In this document: positions 11,818 through 23,869 of the stretch, piece after piece
Position numbering within the stretch: position 1 is the first letter of the stretch
Layout: each line of letters begins with the position of its first letter
Origin: Zychaea mexicana
Taxonomy: Eukaryota > Mucoromycota > Mucoromycetes > Mucorales > Lichtheimiaceae
Direction of reading: 5' to 3'
Assembly (NCBI RefSeq): GCF_025766255.1
Contig: NW_026516664.1
Span: 868,001 to 932,000, forward strand
DNA: 64,000 bases
The notes under the pieces: generated by a model
Databases searched by the model: none
What the model was told of the DNA's origin: nothing
Seen by the model: only the letters and a program-made list of their open reading frames with translations
Translations under genes and position numbers: made by a program

Positions 11818-14243
11818 ATGGCTTCCACTACCCCTCCTCCGGCCGTGGTCTCAGAAAAGATCCTTGTCGAAAAGTCTGAACAAGTTGTTGCTGATGGTGA
11901 TATCGAAAGTACACAGAAGTCCGTCAGCGACGATGGCTTCGTGGAGCCTTCACCGCAAGAATGGCGGAAGCTTTTGTGGAAGCTCGATCTGCGCATCATT
12001 CCCTATGTCGGTGTTCTGTATCTCTGCTCTTTCTTGGATCGTGTCAACATCGGTATGTAGTATATCCACAGCAGTAATATTATAGGCAACAACTGACGAG
12101 GAATGCTCTTGCTGTGACGTATTCAGGTAATGCGAAGGTTGCTGGCCTGACCGAAGATATTGACATTACAGACAGTGAGTATAACTGGGCGCTCTCGATC
12201 TTCTTCATCGGTTATGTAAGTGTGAAGAGTCATAGCGAATCGTGCTATCTGGTTGGACGCGGAGAAAAAACCTTGTTCATGCTGATCCGTCGCTGATCCC
12301 AATGTTCTTTTTTATAGATCATTTTTGAGGTTCCGTCCAACTTGATGCTCAAGTACATTGGTCCGAGCAAATGGATTTCTATCGTCATGATGGCATGGGG
12401 TGTGGTAAATACCATATTAGGAGCTAATCTTTGGCCCTTTGCATGAACTTTCAGCGGCCGTCGCTCACCTTCTTTCTTTCTCCATGTAGACCATGGCGGC
12501 AATGGCAGCTGTACATAACGGTGCTGGTCTCATGGCAAGTCGCTTCTTCTTGGGCATCACCGAGGTATGCATCTTCCTTTTATGTTTTGTAAGCTGCACA
12601 GTCAAAGATATGCTAATATACGCATGCGCTGGAAAATGAAAGGCTGGTTTATTCCCCGGTGTCATTTTCTACTTGACCCTTTGGTACACGCGTAAAGAAC
12701 AAGCAACCCGACTGGCGTTATTTTTTGGATGCTCTACTTTGGCTGGTGTAAGTACTATTGTATGGAGTATAATTCATCCCCGGAGCTTGAACTGCAATCA
12801 TTGACAATTGGTTCCCCTTTTTGTGTAACTTTTAGGCTTTCGGCGGTGTCTTGGTAAGAAAAGTTTATTACAACGACGGGGGATGGATTAATTCGGGGCC
12901 TGATGGAGGGCGGGGAGGGGTGGGGGAAACACGCTGAGCGCGCCTGCAAAGCAAAATATACTGATCGACGAAATTGAACGCGCACCGACATATAGGCCTA
13001 TGGCATTATGCAGATGGATGGCATTCGCGGGATGCATGGATGGCAGTGGATTTTCATTATTGAAGCCATCCCTACTCTATTCTTTGCCTGCACCACATAC
13101 TTTGTGCTTCCAGACTTCCCCGAGACAAAGAACAGATGTATGTGCTATTTTCATTTCACTCTACGATGGTCGTTAGTAGCACTTATATACTGAGCCTTTG
13201 TGACAATATCGCTCTATCATATAGTTTTGACCGAACGTGAACGCGAGATCGTTGTTCGCCGTCTTAAGCTCGATGCCGGTCCATCGACAGAGACCCACTT
13301 CTCCATGAAGCAGTTTTATGCTGCTTTCTTGGACTGGAAAGTATACATGCATTCTGCCGTCTACATTTGCTGCGTTGCTCCCTTGTATAGTTTGAGTATG
13401 TTTATGCCTACCATTATTCAAGGCATGGGATTCTCAGAGTAAGTGAAAAAATGATGATTTTTTTTGGCACGTTTCACCATGAGTCCTAGGGTGTATCTTT
13501 GTACTAATCGACTATATGCTTAAACAGTCTTCAGGCTCAAGCAATGAGTGCACCTCCTTACGCTTTTGGTAAGTAAAACTAGATAATATATACTGTGGAT
13601 GATTGGATGATGTATCTGTGTGTACTTATAATCGATTCTATGACTTAGCATGTGTCGCTACTATTCTTACTGCAATGCACGCTGATAAACGAGTCGAGCG
13701 CGGTCTCCACGTTGCTGTTCCTGGTGTTCTTGGTTTACTCGGCTACGTTCTGCTTATTACACTCAATAACCGCGGCATGGTAGCCATGTACATTTCTGCC
13801 TGTATCACGACCATTGGTGTGTTTGCCCAGATTCCTGCTATGCTCTCGTGGTTCAGTAACAACATTGGTGGACACACCAAGCGAGGTGTTGCTACTGCGA
13901 TCATCGTCTCACTCGGTAACATTGGCGGTGCTGTCGGCGGTCAGATTTACCGTGCGCAGGACGGCCCGTTTTATGCCCGTGGTCATCAGATTTGTGCCGG
14001 TCTGATGGCTGGTGCCATTGTGCTCTCTTGTATATTCAAGTATATGTTGCATCGGATGAATAAGGCGCGCGATAATATGACCGAAGAAGAATACAAGAAG
14101 GCGTGCGAAGGCGAGGACTTGTGTGATTATGTAAGTTTCATATTATCGCTTTTGCTTGGTGTTTGTTTGTGAAAGGAATGCGTCTAATAACTTCTATTAT
14201 TCAACACATTCAATAGCATCCCGACTTCAGATACATCACTTAA
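11818..14243 (+). CDS. MFS transporter, anion:cation symporter (allantoate permease Dal5-like), 11 exons
   Basis: Eleven exons join in phase: 11818-12052, 12127-12215, 12318-12404, 12490-12564, 12643-12747, 12836-12853, 12996-13137, 13225-13438, 13528-13568, 13649-14130 and 14217-14243. Total is 1515 nt (504 aa). After a hydrophilic N-terminus, the first membrane segment carries YLCSFLDRVNIGNAKVAGL, the hallmark of the Dal5/anion:cation symporter branch of the major facilitator superfamily. Further landmarks are FEVPSNLMLKYIGPSKWI, GLFPGVIFYLTLWYTRKEQ and GWQWIFIIEAIPT. The C-terminus HPDFRYIT is encoded by a 27-nt last exon. It should act at the plasma membrane, importing an organic anion (allantoate, nicotinate, pantothenate or a dipeptide; not resolvable here). 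Exon 6 is only 18 nt (AFGGVL). All expected helices appear present, so I consider it functional. Confidence 0.93.
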
Positions 14244-14765
14244 GCGTACCTGTACTACATATTATCACTTCCATTACTATACTACCACTCCTCCAGTCGA
14301 CACCTTTAATTTCAAACCCGCTAGCTTTCAACCCTCGGTATTTTTAAAGTTGTTGGATTACCAAACAAACAAGAATAGCAGGGAGTACTAGAACAAGTTT
14401 TTCTAGCTAACTTTGAATCCTCACTAATTTCAAACCACTACCATTACTCATTTATAACACTACATCTTTACTACAAACCAAAAAATAACCTCGACCACGC
14501 ACTGTACTTACTATATCTGTTCTCATTATATTATTCCCTATCCCACTTCTTACAATCATTAATGATTATCTAGTAAAGTACTTTTTTGTATCATAGTAAT
14601 AAAAATGTATGCATATATTATAATACACAGGCTCATCTGGCTTATTACCAAATTTTGCGAAATATTACATACGTGTATAACAAATTTCGGCATATTTCTC
14701 CTAGACACCCGCATCTCAACTCCCTTCGAATAACACACACGTTTAGAATTCGATATATTTTTGAT

Positions 14766-16031
14766 TCAGACTTTTTTGCGTCTTTTATTCTTCTTTGAAT
14801 TATTCCTCCATATCTTGCGAGCACGGACTAGCTTGTGTCGTTTCTCTTCTGCCTGATTAATACCCTTCAACAAGCGTTCGCGCATCTTGATCCCAATGAG
14901 ACGGGCGTCACCTCCACTGCTCTGAAAAAGCCCATTGACAAAATTGTGTGCTGTATCATATTCGCGTCGTCGACATAGACCAAATACAACCACACTGACG
15001 ATTCCTGCATCCGGAGAAATACCACGGTCATACATGTCGTCCAATAACCTTGACATGCCATCCAAATCTTTTTGCCATCCATATACCTCGAGCATAATGC
15101 TGTACGTATACACTGTTGGTGGTATGTGTCGTTGCTTCATATTGTCGTAGAGAGCATGGCAACTTGACAAGTCGCGTCGTTTCATGAATAAATGGATCAG
15201 TGAGTTGTACAAGCTTGTGCGATCGGATAGGTTGTACTCGGCCATTTCGTGACAAAGGCGTGCGATAGATTTCATATCCAGTGGCGCATTGTTGTTGTGA
15301 CGGGACGGTGAAGTTGACTTGTCGGCAATGAGCTTGATCAACATTGTATACAGGTACACCATGGATCGCTCTCTGCTTTGTGACATTATGCTCTTGCTCC
15401 GGTTTTTATATTGTAATAGGAGGGTATCATGCAATGCATAGAGGCCAGTGAGATTCTTTTGTCGGTAAAGCGCGTACGAGAGTTGGTATAATGATTCTTT
15501 GCTAGGAAACTGATCGTGGGCAAGTGCTCTAAGGTATTTGTGCAGCGCTTCGGTTGTCCGTCGTTTCCGGGACAGTTTAATTATGGCAGCTGAAATGTCG
15601 CGTGGGTGTTCTATTAAAGGATTAAAAGTCGCAGTCGTTCGTGTTTCCTCTTCTTGCTCTGGTAGTGGTGCTGATTCTGTTGTTGCTGCCGCTGTCGCCT
15701 GGGTGACCAGACCCCTTTTCCACTGGATCGAAGTACTCCTAGCAGTGGAAACCGAATGTGTAAATGCTGATCTTTCTCCTCCTCGTACGAACCGGCCGCA
15801 CCCGTGGCATCGTTTCAATAGTGTAATTGGCAAAGACGAAGACGCTATCCGACGATGGTATAGGAAAATTGGTGGTTGTACCAGGATCTTTAGGAGCAGA
15901 TCGGATGCGCGACCACCCATGTTGTCGTTAACTTTGGAAGAAACAAACAAATCTTCCAAATTGTGAGCCAAGTGACGCTTGTCGGAGAACAAGAGTCTGA
16001 AGCCGATTGGCAGTTTCAACCACACTTCCAT
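14766..16031 (-). CDS. Pentatricopeptide-repeat (PPR) protein, probably mitochondrial
   Basis: A single-exon ATG ORF of 421 aa. Residues about 145-380 form helical-pair repeats with PPR signatures: TSLYNSLIHLFMKRRDLSSC, then HALYDNMKQRHIPPTVYTYS and GMSRLLDDMYDRGISPDA. PPR proteins bind organellar RNA; in fungi they mostly act in mitochondrial RNA processing and translation. The N-terminal 100 residues are rich in Arg, Ser and Leu without acidic clusters, consistent with a mitochondrial presequence. A second ATG (residue 38, about 15920) begins MGGRASDLLLKILV and is also a good presequence start, so the true start is uncertain. The tail is very basic (KIWRNNSKKNKRRKKV). Its 3' end converges on the Dal5-like gene. 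The RNA target is unknown. Confidence 0.85.
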   Translation of the reverse strand: MEVWLKLPIGFRLLFSDKRHLAHNLEDLFVSSKVNDNMGGRASDLLLKILVQPPIFLYHRRIASSSLPITLLKRCHGCGRFVRGGERSAFTHSVSTARSTSIQWKRGLVTQATAAATTESAPLPEQEEETRTTATFNPLIEHPRDISAAIIKLSRKRRTTEALHKYLRALAHDQFPSKESLYQLSYALYRQKNLTGLYALHDTLLLQYKNRSKSIMSQSRERSMVYLYTMLIKLIADKSTSPSRHNNNAPLDMKSIARLCHEMAEYNLSDRTSLYNSLIHLFMKRRDLSSCHALYDNMKQRHIPPTVYTYSIMLEVYGWQKDLDGMSRLLDDMYDRGISPDAGIVSVVVFGLCRRREYDTAHNFVNGLFQSSGGDARLIGIKMRERLLKGINQAEEKRHKLVRARKIWRNNSKKNKRRKKV

Positions 16032-16209
16032 CTACCACCAACCTCTCGTTATGATACCAAGCTATTAGTGAGTCCCACTAATAAAACTGACGAATGAGAA
16101 AGCATATTATCATAAAGTAGATAAGTTTATTACTTATTTCAATAAATGTTCTTATTGGATGTTTATTACTTGAGACGACTGTGTACAGTAAAGAGAAAAA
16201 CAGCCAAAC

Positions 16210-17694
16210 TTATTCATCGGGATTGCTCAATGCTGGAGTACCAGTTGTTGGCTTGTTGCTAAACTTAGTCTCGATAAAAACTTTGATGATACCCGCGTCC
16301 TTCTGATCAAAACGCTTATAGACTTCGGGAGTGGTCTCAAGTGGATATCGGTTTGTCAAGATTGTTGTTGGATCAAACTAATATATGTATGTGAAGTTGT
16401 TAGTCATTCTTGTTTTAGCATACATATACATCTTACAATAACACATGGCAATACACATACCAAACCACTTTCAATGTGCTTTAAACAGGTTTCCCAGTGG
16501 CGCTGGATCGGTGCTTGACCGCATCCAATTAATCGAATACCCTTTTCCATCAAGGCGCCGACCAAGAAGTGATTAGTGTAAGCAGCATAGTCGGCAATGA
16601 TGCCAATCGACCCAAACTTCTTAACAGCGCGCAGGCACTCGTTCAAGACCTCCGGCGAGTCCGTCTCCAAACCGACGGCATGCTCAACCTTGTGCAGCAA
16701 CGACTTTGTATAGCGGAACCCGGCGCAATCAATGGCACGATCCAGACCACCAGGTACGAGTTCAAAAATCTTTTTGTTGACGTCTGAATCTTCTCTAAAG
16801 TTGATTGGCTCGGCGTCCCAGTGGATTTGCGCCAGATGCAATCGCTCGGGGACGTCGTCAATCACAATAATTCGTGCAGCTTTGAACACATTGCGAAGCC
16901 ATTGAACTGCGCACAGGCCGATAGGACCAAGACCCCAGATACCGATTACTTCATTCTCTTGGCATCCCGTATCCCAGACCGCATGGAAGGATGTGGGTAC
17001 AATATCGGACAAGAACAAAGCCTTTTCATCAGGTACGCTGTCCGGCACCTTGATCAAGTTGGTGTTTGCAAACAGGATGCGACCATATTCGGCTTGACCA
17101 CCTAGATGTTTGAATTTCCACAACGGCAGAAATAGAACCCCAGTTTAATTACCATGTCGTGCACTTTAGCAGCAGGAATAAGATCTTACCTGCAAATCCA
17201 CCGACAAAATGCGAATAACCCATAACCCCTGCAATTCGCATGCCATACAATTTTTCTTGGAAAGTGCTATCGTTGGTAGTGTCGCATGACGTGTACAGTT
17301 GCTTTTTACAATAATCGCATTTGCCACAGGCGACGTTGAAGGCGGCAACGACACGATCACCAGGTTTTACCTTGGTAACACGGTCACCGACCTTGTCAAC
17401 AATACCCATCATCTCGTGGCCCATAATATCGCCCTTTTTCAGTTGTAGGATTTCGCCATGATACAAGTGTAAATCGGAGCCACAGACAGTCGTGCCAGTG
17501 ATCTTGATAATAACGTCTTCGGGATCGGTAATGGCCGGCACGGGCACTTCTTGCATTTCGAGACTTTCTTTGCCAAGCCAGACGCAAGCGAGCATCTTGT
17601 TATTGGTGTCGCTGTTCTGAGTGTCTTGGTTGGATGCAGATGTGGGATGGGCACCCAGTTTGTCTTGTACGAGGTTGGCAGCTGCGTTCATCAT
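16210..17694 (-). CDS. Zinc-dependent alcohol dehydrogenase, formaldehyde-dehydrogenase-like (3 exons)
   Basis: Exons 17694-17190, 17101-16461 and 16377-16210 join in phase to 437 aa. A GroES-like catalytic domain is followed by a Rossmann domain. Catalytic-zinc residues appear in [11 protein letters not shown] and MGHEMMG. The structural-zinc lobe is [15 protein letters not shown] (four Cys), and the NAD(P) loop is [15 protein letters not shown]. The stretch [20 protein letters not shown] is typical of the glutathione-independent formaldehyde dehydrogenase-like subgroup. It should oxidise an alcohol or aldehyde adduct with NAD in the cytosol; the substrate is not determined by sequence. The first about 33 residues are a Ser/Asn/Gln-rich extension beyond the usual start. 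It lies 178 bases upstream of the PPR gene on the same strand; no shared function is implied. Confidence 0.92.
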
Positions 17695-19379
17695 TTTGTA
17701 GTGTGCGTTTACGTTGAAGTAAGAAAAAAGTAGAATGTATAAATAAGAAAAGGAAGATAGCTGATGAGAAACCCCTTCTGCTTAAACCTTAGCAATTACA
17801 GCATTATAATCAGATGAAGTCACCATTATCCAACACACAACACAACATAATAACGTCATGTTTAGATTAGAATGAAAACCTATAATTTTCATGGTGGTCA
17901 ATTGGCTATGTCTATGCATATGTATATGATACGGAGGTTCTCTGTATTACTCCTTCACAGAGAACAGTTCTAGTTAAGGCTGACGCTCCCTAAAAGCAGC
18001 GGCTGACTGGGGATTTGACCTTCCATCACTTGACAGGGGTATCATAATTCACATAAAAAGAACGTGAAACGCGTAAAAAAGAACATTGCAGATCATTTTA
18101 CATACGCGTCATGTATGAGCTTGTGCGATTATACGATCCGGCTATCATTTGGCATGGTATTGCTACTGCTACAAATGCGGCTCCTTCGTCGCGATAACTG
18201 TAAACAAGGAAAAATGTTCTACCGTCAGATGTATAAAAAAGCCGTCAATCAGTAATAGCGATAAGCCAATTCTTAGAGGTAGATACTTTAGATCATAATT
18301 GTAATGGTGAAAGGTCCTTTGATGATACTCAAAAACGTGCTTTTACTTTAACTGCTGCACTAATAGAGTAAATTCTTTGTAAAGTTGACAGCGATGGCTC
18401 ATCTCTGCGGGGAATGGATCTCAAATGCCTTAGTTTATGCCTATTAAACAGCAATTGGAAAAGAATTGTATCCAGTATACACCTTCGCTAGTATTTGTGA
18501 TATCATATTCTTCAAACTGATATTATTATAGGAGCCTTACATATTCAAGAGATTTATATACGTCTAATTGCTGCTGGTGTCGCAAGTTGCGTAATTTCCG
18601 AGACTGCTGCACGTTCGTTTGGGTTGACGAGCTTATACAAATCCCGGTTTTACCCTTCTATCGCATAATTGCAAGCAACGTCCGCTTTTGTGCTTTTTAA
18701 ATATGAACTTAGAAAAAATCTTTAGTACAACACAAATATCAGCGGACAGCAACTTTCAAGATCACTCATTACGCGCTGTTACACAAACCAGAAAATCGCA
18801 AAACTCATTTAATGCACAATCGGATCAGTTCCAAAACCGCTTTGGCATCCCAAACAACAATGAAGTTTTGGGTCGCTTTATGGGTGTCAACGAATGTATG
18901 ACTGTATATCAAATTTTTGTGTAGTATGAGTAAAATTCGTAATCACTTCGTAAATAATGAATAGCTGCTTACATTTACATATTTTATGATGACCATTGTT
19001 GGTGAAGGATACGATTGGTATTCTCGCAGTAAAAACATTTTGTCGTTGGTAGCTAACGGATCTGTCGTCCACTGCTTTTGTTTTCTCCGATATAGTGGCT
19101 GAGCGGTTAAAGCCATCCCTCATGGAATTTGGAGAAACCGTCGGAATTGTATACAACTTTTCGGGGACGTAAACTGATGCTCTATCGCGATCAAGATCCA
19201 AAAATCAGGTTGAGAGGTTGGGACAAGAACGCGATCGGTACTACTTTTGCATACGATATATGCTTATGTTGTACACTATCTGTACCACTTGGGCACAAAG
19301 GTTTTACGTATAAATACGAAGATTTTTTCAAAAAAGTACTTCTTCACAGGTTTTCCTCCTTATCGGTTGAACAACGAGA
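17695..19379. other. Spacer between dehydrogenase and siderophore transporter
   Basis: No supported gene. It should contain both divergent promoters. Short open stretches of about 60-100 codons on both strands have no recognisable features. Confidence 0.5.
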
Positions 19380-21429
19380 ATGGCCATTTTTTCGCGTTTC
19401 CGACCTGCCGTCTTTCAAACGTCATCTGCTGGAAAGGAGCCTTCGTTTGTGAACGAAAAGGAAAAAGAGCTCGATGCTGAGAGCGCCTCCTCAAGCAACG
19501 GCAACGAAGAACCACAACCAGATCGACCTGCCGATGAAGCACAACAAGGCGTTAAACGTGCCGAGGCCGTGACTTTAACTTGGTCGAAGACTACATTGGT
19601 TGCTGTTTTGATAAAGTAAATTTCTGCTCTAGCCATTTATCGAATCGCCAAACCGTTGAGTTTTCATGCTAATTATGCAATCATTCTTGTGGTTTTTTTT
19701 ACAGCGTTTGGTTCCTTTACTTTGTTAATGCCATGCAATCCTCAGTCTCTTATAGTTTGATCCCCTTTGTTACCAGCGAGTTCTCTTCTCACTCACTTAT
19801 CAATGTGATCTACATTGTCGCAAGTGCCATGTCAGCCGCAACGTACATTCCTTTGGCTAAGGTGATTGACGTCTGGGGTCGTGCTGAAGGTTACCTTATC
19901 ATGTGCGTGTTCGCTACTTTGGGCCTAGTGTTAATGGCCGTATGTACCAATCTCCCCACTTTCTGCGCTGCCTATGTAAGTCTCTTTATAACTACCATAA
20001 GATGATATAAAACGATTTGAACTTACAGATACCTAAAAAAAATGATGTACTAACAGTTAGAATACGTCTTTCTACTAGGTGTTCTACTCCATAGGCTTCG
20101 GTGGTATGATCTTTTGCCTCGCTATCATCACAGCTGATGCTTCCCGACTGAAGAATCGAGCTTTGGTATACGCTTTTATCAACACTCCATACATTATCAC
20201 AGCCTTCGCCGGTGCCAAAATGGCAGAAGACTTCTACTACGACATCAGCTGGCGCTGGGGTTATGGAACTTTTTGTATTGTTTTCCCCGTCGTGGCCGCT
20301 CCACTTTACTTTGTTCTAAAGTATAACCTTCGCAAGGCTGAAAAGCAAGGCATTTTGACGAATGAAAAGAGTCAGCGTACATTCATACAGAAGATCTGGT
20401 ACTATACCATCGAATTCGATAGTGAGTATTACACCTTACTTTTCTTCCGTTAAAAAAAATGATGAGTCAATACATGATACTAACTTTGGATATGTAGTTG
20501 GTGGTGTCTTCTTGTTCTCGGCCGGTCTCACAATCTTCCTTCTTCCGTTCAACATTGCTAGTAGCGCACCCAATGGCTGGGCCTCCGACTACATTATCGC
20601 CATGCTTGTTGTCGGATTCGTTCTGCTCGTTCTTTTCGCCCTCTATGAGAAGTATATCGCTCCCGTGCCAATGATCGACTTTAGCATACTGACGGACCGT
20701 ACCATTGTCGGCGCATGTTTGATCAATGCAACATACTCGATTTCCTACTACTGCTGGTATAACTACTTTACATCCTTTTTGCAAGTGGTCAACAACGTCA
20801 CCATAGCCGAAGCTGGTTATATCGGCCACACTTTTGAAGTCGTCTCCGGTCTCCTTTTGCTGGGAGTTGGCTACTTGATGCGTAGAACTGGTCGCTTCAA
20901 GTGGCTATTGTATATTGCTGTACCCCTCTATATCCTGGCACAAGGTTTGATGATCTACTTCCGCCGCCCCAACCAATCTGTCGGCTTTCTTGTCATGTGC
21001 CAAGTCTTTACCTCCATCGGTGGAAGTGTTTTCATCATGATGGGCCAGATCGCTGTATTGGCTGCCGTCGACCATCAGCACATCGCCGTAGCTCTTGCCT
21101 TCCTTTACGTAGTTGGTACGATCGGCAGTGCTCTAGGCGCTACCATTTGCGGTGCAATCTGGAGCAACACGTTTGCACCTGCACTTGCCCAATATCTTCC
21201 CGAGGAATCCAAAGCGAACTTGACATCGATTTACACAAACTTGAACACTCAGCTCAGCTATGAGGTCGGATCGGCTACAAGAATCGCTATCCAAGAAGCG
21301 TACGGCTATGCGCAAACGAGAATGCTTGCGGCTGGAACCGCAATTATGGCGCTATGCTTTATTTGGACCCTTCTGGTCAGAAACATTAACCTCAACGACG
21401 TTAAACAAGTCAAGGGCATGGTCTTTTAA
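19380..21429 (+). CDS. Siderophore-iron MFS transporter (Sit1/Arn/Str-like), 4 exons
   Basis: Exons 19380-19615, 19705-19975, 20079-20421 and 20498-21429 join in phase to 593 aa. A hydrophilic acidic N-terminus of about 65 residues precedes about 14 hydrophobic segments, the layout of the siderophore:H+ symporter family. Diagnostic stretches are YIPLAKVIDVWGRAEGYLI, AIITADASRLKNRALVYAF and DISWRWGYGTFCIVFPVV, which match the fungal siderophore transporter pattern (loop with NRAL, then SWRWGYG). The C-terminus has AIQEAYGYAQTRMLAAGTA. It should import ferric siderophores across the plasma or vesicle membrane. Mucorales make rhizoferrin and also take up foreign siderophores, so a xenosiderophore role is plausible; the substrate is not readable. 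I saw no convincing GATA-type iron regulatory cluster close to the ATG. Confidence 0.93.
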
Positions 21430-23224
21430 GGTGGCACCTAGACTCTTTTGGATATGTCTATAAATACCTCTCGCATCAGCACAACAATATTCTACATATA
21501 ATGCATCTATATACTACACACGACCATTATTTAATTTTTTACAATATACAATAATAAATTTTCTGATATACAGTATCATCTATATGGTGAACATTGAAAT
21601 AATCTCACGCTTTGCTTCACCTCACTACGAGTGAAACCTTGAAATACGTTCGGAAGCTTTGTGTTCATTTGAAGCGGTGAGAAACCACCATTCGATTATC
21701 GTGTAAGCTAGCCGGAAATCGCCGTGTTCTCCGACTAAGAATGGGTAAACGCGTGATAGAGCAAATTGTGTACCATTGTTCATGACTACAATGAAAGTTC
21801 TGGGCTAACGTAGAAAGGATCTGGTTTTAACATTCTCCTTTTCATGTAAGCGAAGCTCGACATCTACTATAGCATGACTTTTGCTTGAGCTGAGGATTTA
21901 CAGCTATAGTAAAAGTTTGCCGTACCGTCGCACTAACTCGAGTTCTAGTATCAGATCATCTGATTAGATCTGCCTCTTCTTCTGTATAAGTAACATCATC
22001 ACCCCACTTTGACTTCCCGATGATTCCCCAATGCCTCGGCTTATATTGTGCAATCAGACGCTTGGAGAAGTTTGTCCAACCTCAGCCTTGTACAGTTGTA
22101 TTTGAGACGCCGCTGGTTCGTTTATGTAAGATTGTGTAGCGGAAGCGTAAGCGACGAAGAGAAATACCATGAGATCCAATGAGAGTGGTCCCTAGTATTG
22201 TGTTGCACAAGTTCATAGCTACAACAGGGTAATGGCTCAAGACAGCAATTGACGGTGTTTAACAACAGACGCGCGGCTATCATAGTAGTGTTAGTAGAGA
22301 AGTACATACCCACAATGTTACGTGGGTTAATGTCCTATGTATGGGTAAGATCATAAATCATGCCATCCTTTGCATCATCTGATGAACAGCAAGCCTCCCA
22401 ATAAATTTCTATTCTAGCATCATGATGAACTTTACCACAAAATATAGTAGACATCCGCTGTTAATGTCAATGCTAAGGACAGGCAGGCATTAGGCCACGC
22501 GACAATCAACTGTTTCTTCAAGTGTCGCTCCGACTGTCAGTTTGGTAAACGGTGTGTGTAACACAGAAAACGCTGACAATGAAAGGCATCTAATGTTATA
22601 ATTTTTTTTTTCGAAAGTTTAAACCAGACTATGTTTTGTCGATTCAATAAAAATAAAAAAAGTCATCAAAGTGATATTGCTCTTCTCCTTGGGGATAGAT
22701 ATATTCCACCAGAACGACACAGAGGCGAAATTAAGCTATGTCGTGTACTACTGTGGCAATAATTCTAAACATGCCTAAATGGCGTTTCCGCAGTAAAGTA
22801 TCATTATTGTAAGATGTATAGAACAACATGGCGCCGCAGATTATGTTTAGACTAAAAGTTCAGCAAGGACAATAAGTTATTTCTGTTACTGTGAATGAAC
22901 AAGTGTAACATACACACTAACATTTAGACGCTCTTTTGTCTTCCATTCCTAAGGATGATGCTGTTTATATACTCAACCGTGCCATGGACATAGTAACGAT
23001 TTTATTCGTGACTATTCCCTTCCCGCTAGTTCTCCTGATCTGATATCTACTTGACGATAATGTTCGCTTATTACGATGTCGTTAAAGGTACTTAATCCTG
23101 TCATACTTCCCACAGAACGCCAATTCTCATAGTACACCAGGGAAGGGCAGTCTAGCAACGTTGTCCCTGTGTATATCGCTTCTACAATAGAAAATTATGT
23201 GTATCAAATGTGAATGCGATGTGC
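21430..23224. other. Spacer downstream of the siderophore transporter
   Basis: No gene supported. It begins with the transporter 3' untranslated region and continues as AT-rich sequence without coding-like stretches. Confidence 0.5.
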
Positions 23225-23415
23225 GTTGGTTACCGAGCTGTAAACCGTTCGACTAGTCACAACACACACGATGCCGCATACCAATGAGTGTCTCGAACGT
23301 CCAGCCAATCCTGGCCACTTCATAAGCATCGACCTCAAGGGCGGCTACCACCAAGTGCGTATTTGACCGGAAGACGAGGACAAGACCGCCGTCAACATTT
23401 GGTACGGTCAGTAAA
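23225..23415 (+). mobile_element. Ty3/gypsy retrotransposon relic (reverse transcriptase fragment)
   Basis: In two adjacent frames the sequence reads GYRAVNR, then LVTTHTMPHTNECLERPANP, followed by HFISIDLKGGYHQVRI, a stop and PEDEDKTAVNIW. This is the reverse transcriptase start of Ty3/gypsy elements (YRALNK, then LDLxSGYHQIRI and PEDExKTAF). A frameshift and a stop show it is dead. No integrase or long terminal repeats were found nearby by eye, so it is an isolated scrap. Confidence 0.75.
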
Positions 23416-23869
23416 GTTTTGTTGCGTTTCATTCTATTCTGTTTACTATTTTCGCGTTTCGACAACGATTGACAACGATTCAGTTTACAGCTTTCAATCA
23501 AACTCATCGATCGACCCAAAAACCATCCATTACTTACGCCCATGGTCTCTGTTTCATAGTAACACAACACAGCCTTGCAATGATTCCGGTAACCATTGGG
23601 GGAGAGGAAGAGGAGTTGCTGCTCTTAGAAGACGAGCAATATGTTCAGCTTTCTTTGCTTAGACAAAAGTCCTCACCGTTGAAAAGAAGATATTTGTCAA
23701 TACCACTGCTGGCTTAATCTTTGAGTTTTATTCAAGCAACAAACTACTTGTCAATTAATTATTTTTCGAGATATTTAACTCTAACACAATGTCTATAAAC
23801 GGCATACGAGTGCACCAACGTCGACCTCGACCGTATGAAACGCATTACTGGTGGACCGTGCGACATTCT

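Noticed and set aside
15538..15966. 142-codon frame opposite the PPR gene
   Set aside because: Antisense shadow of a clear PPR coding frame.
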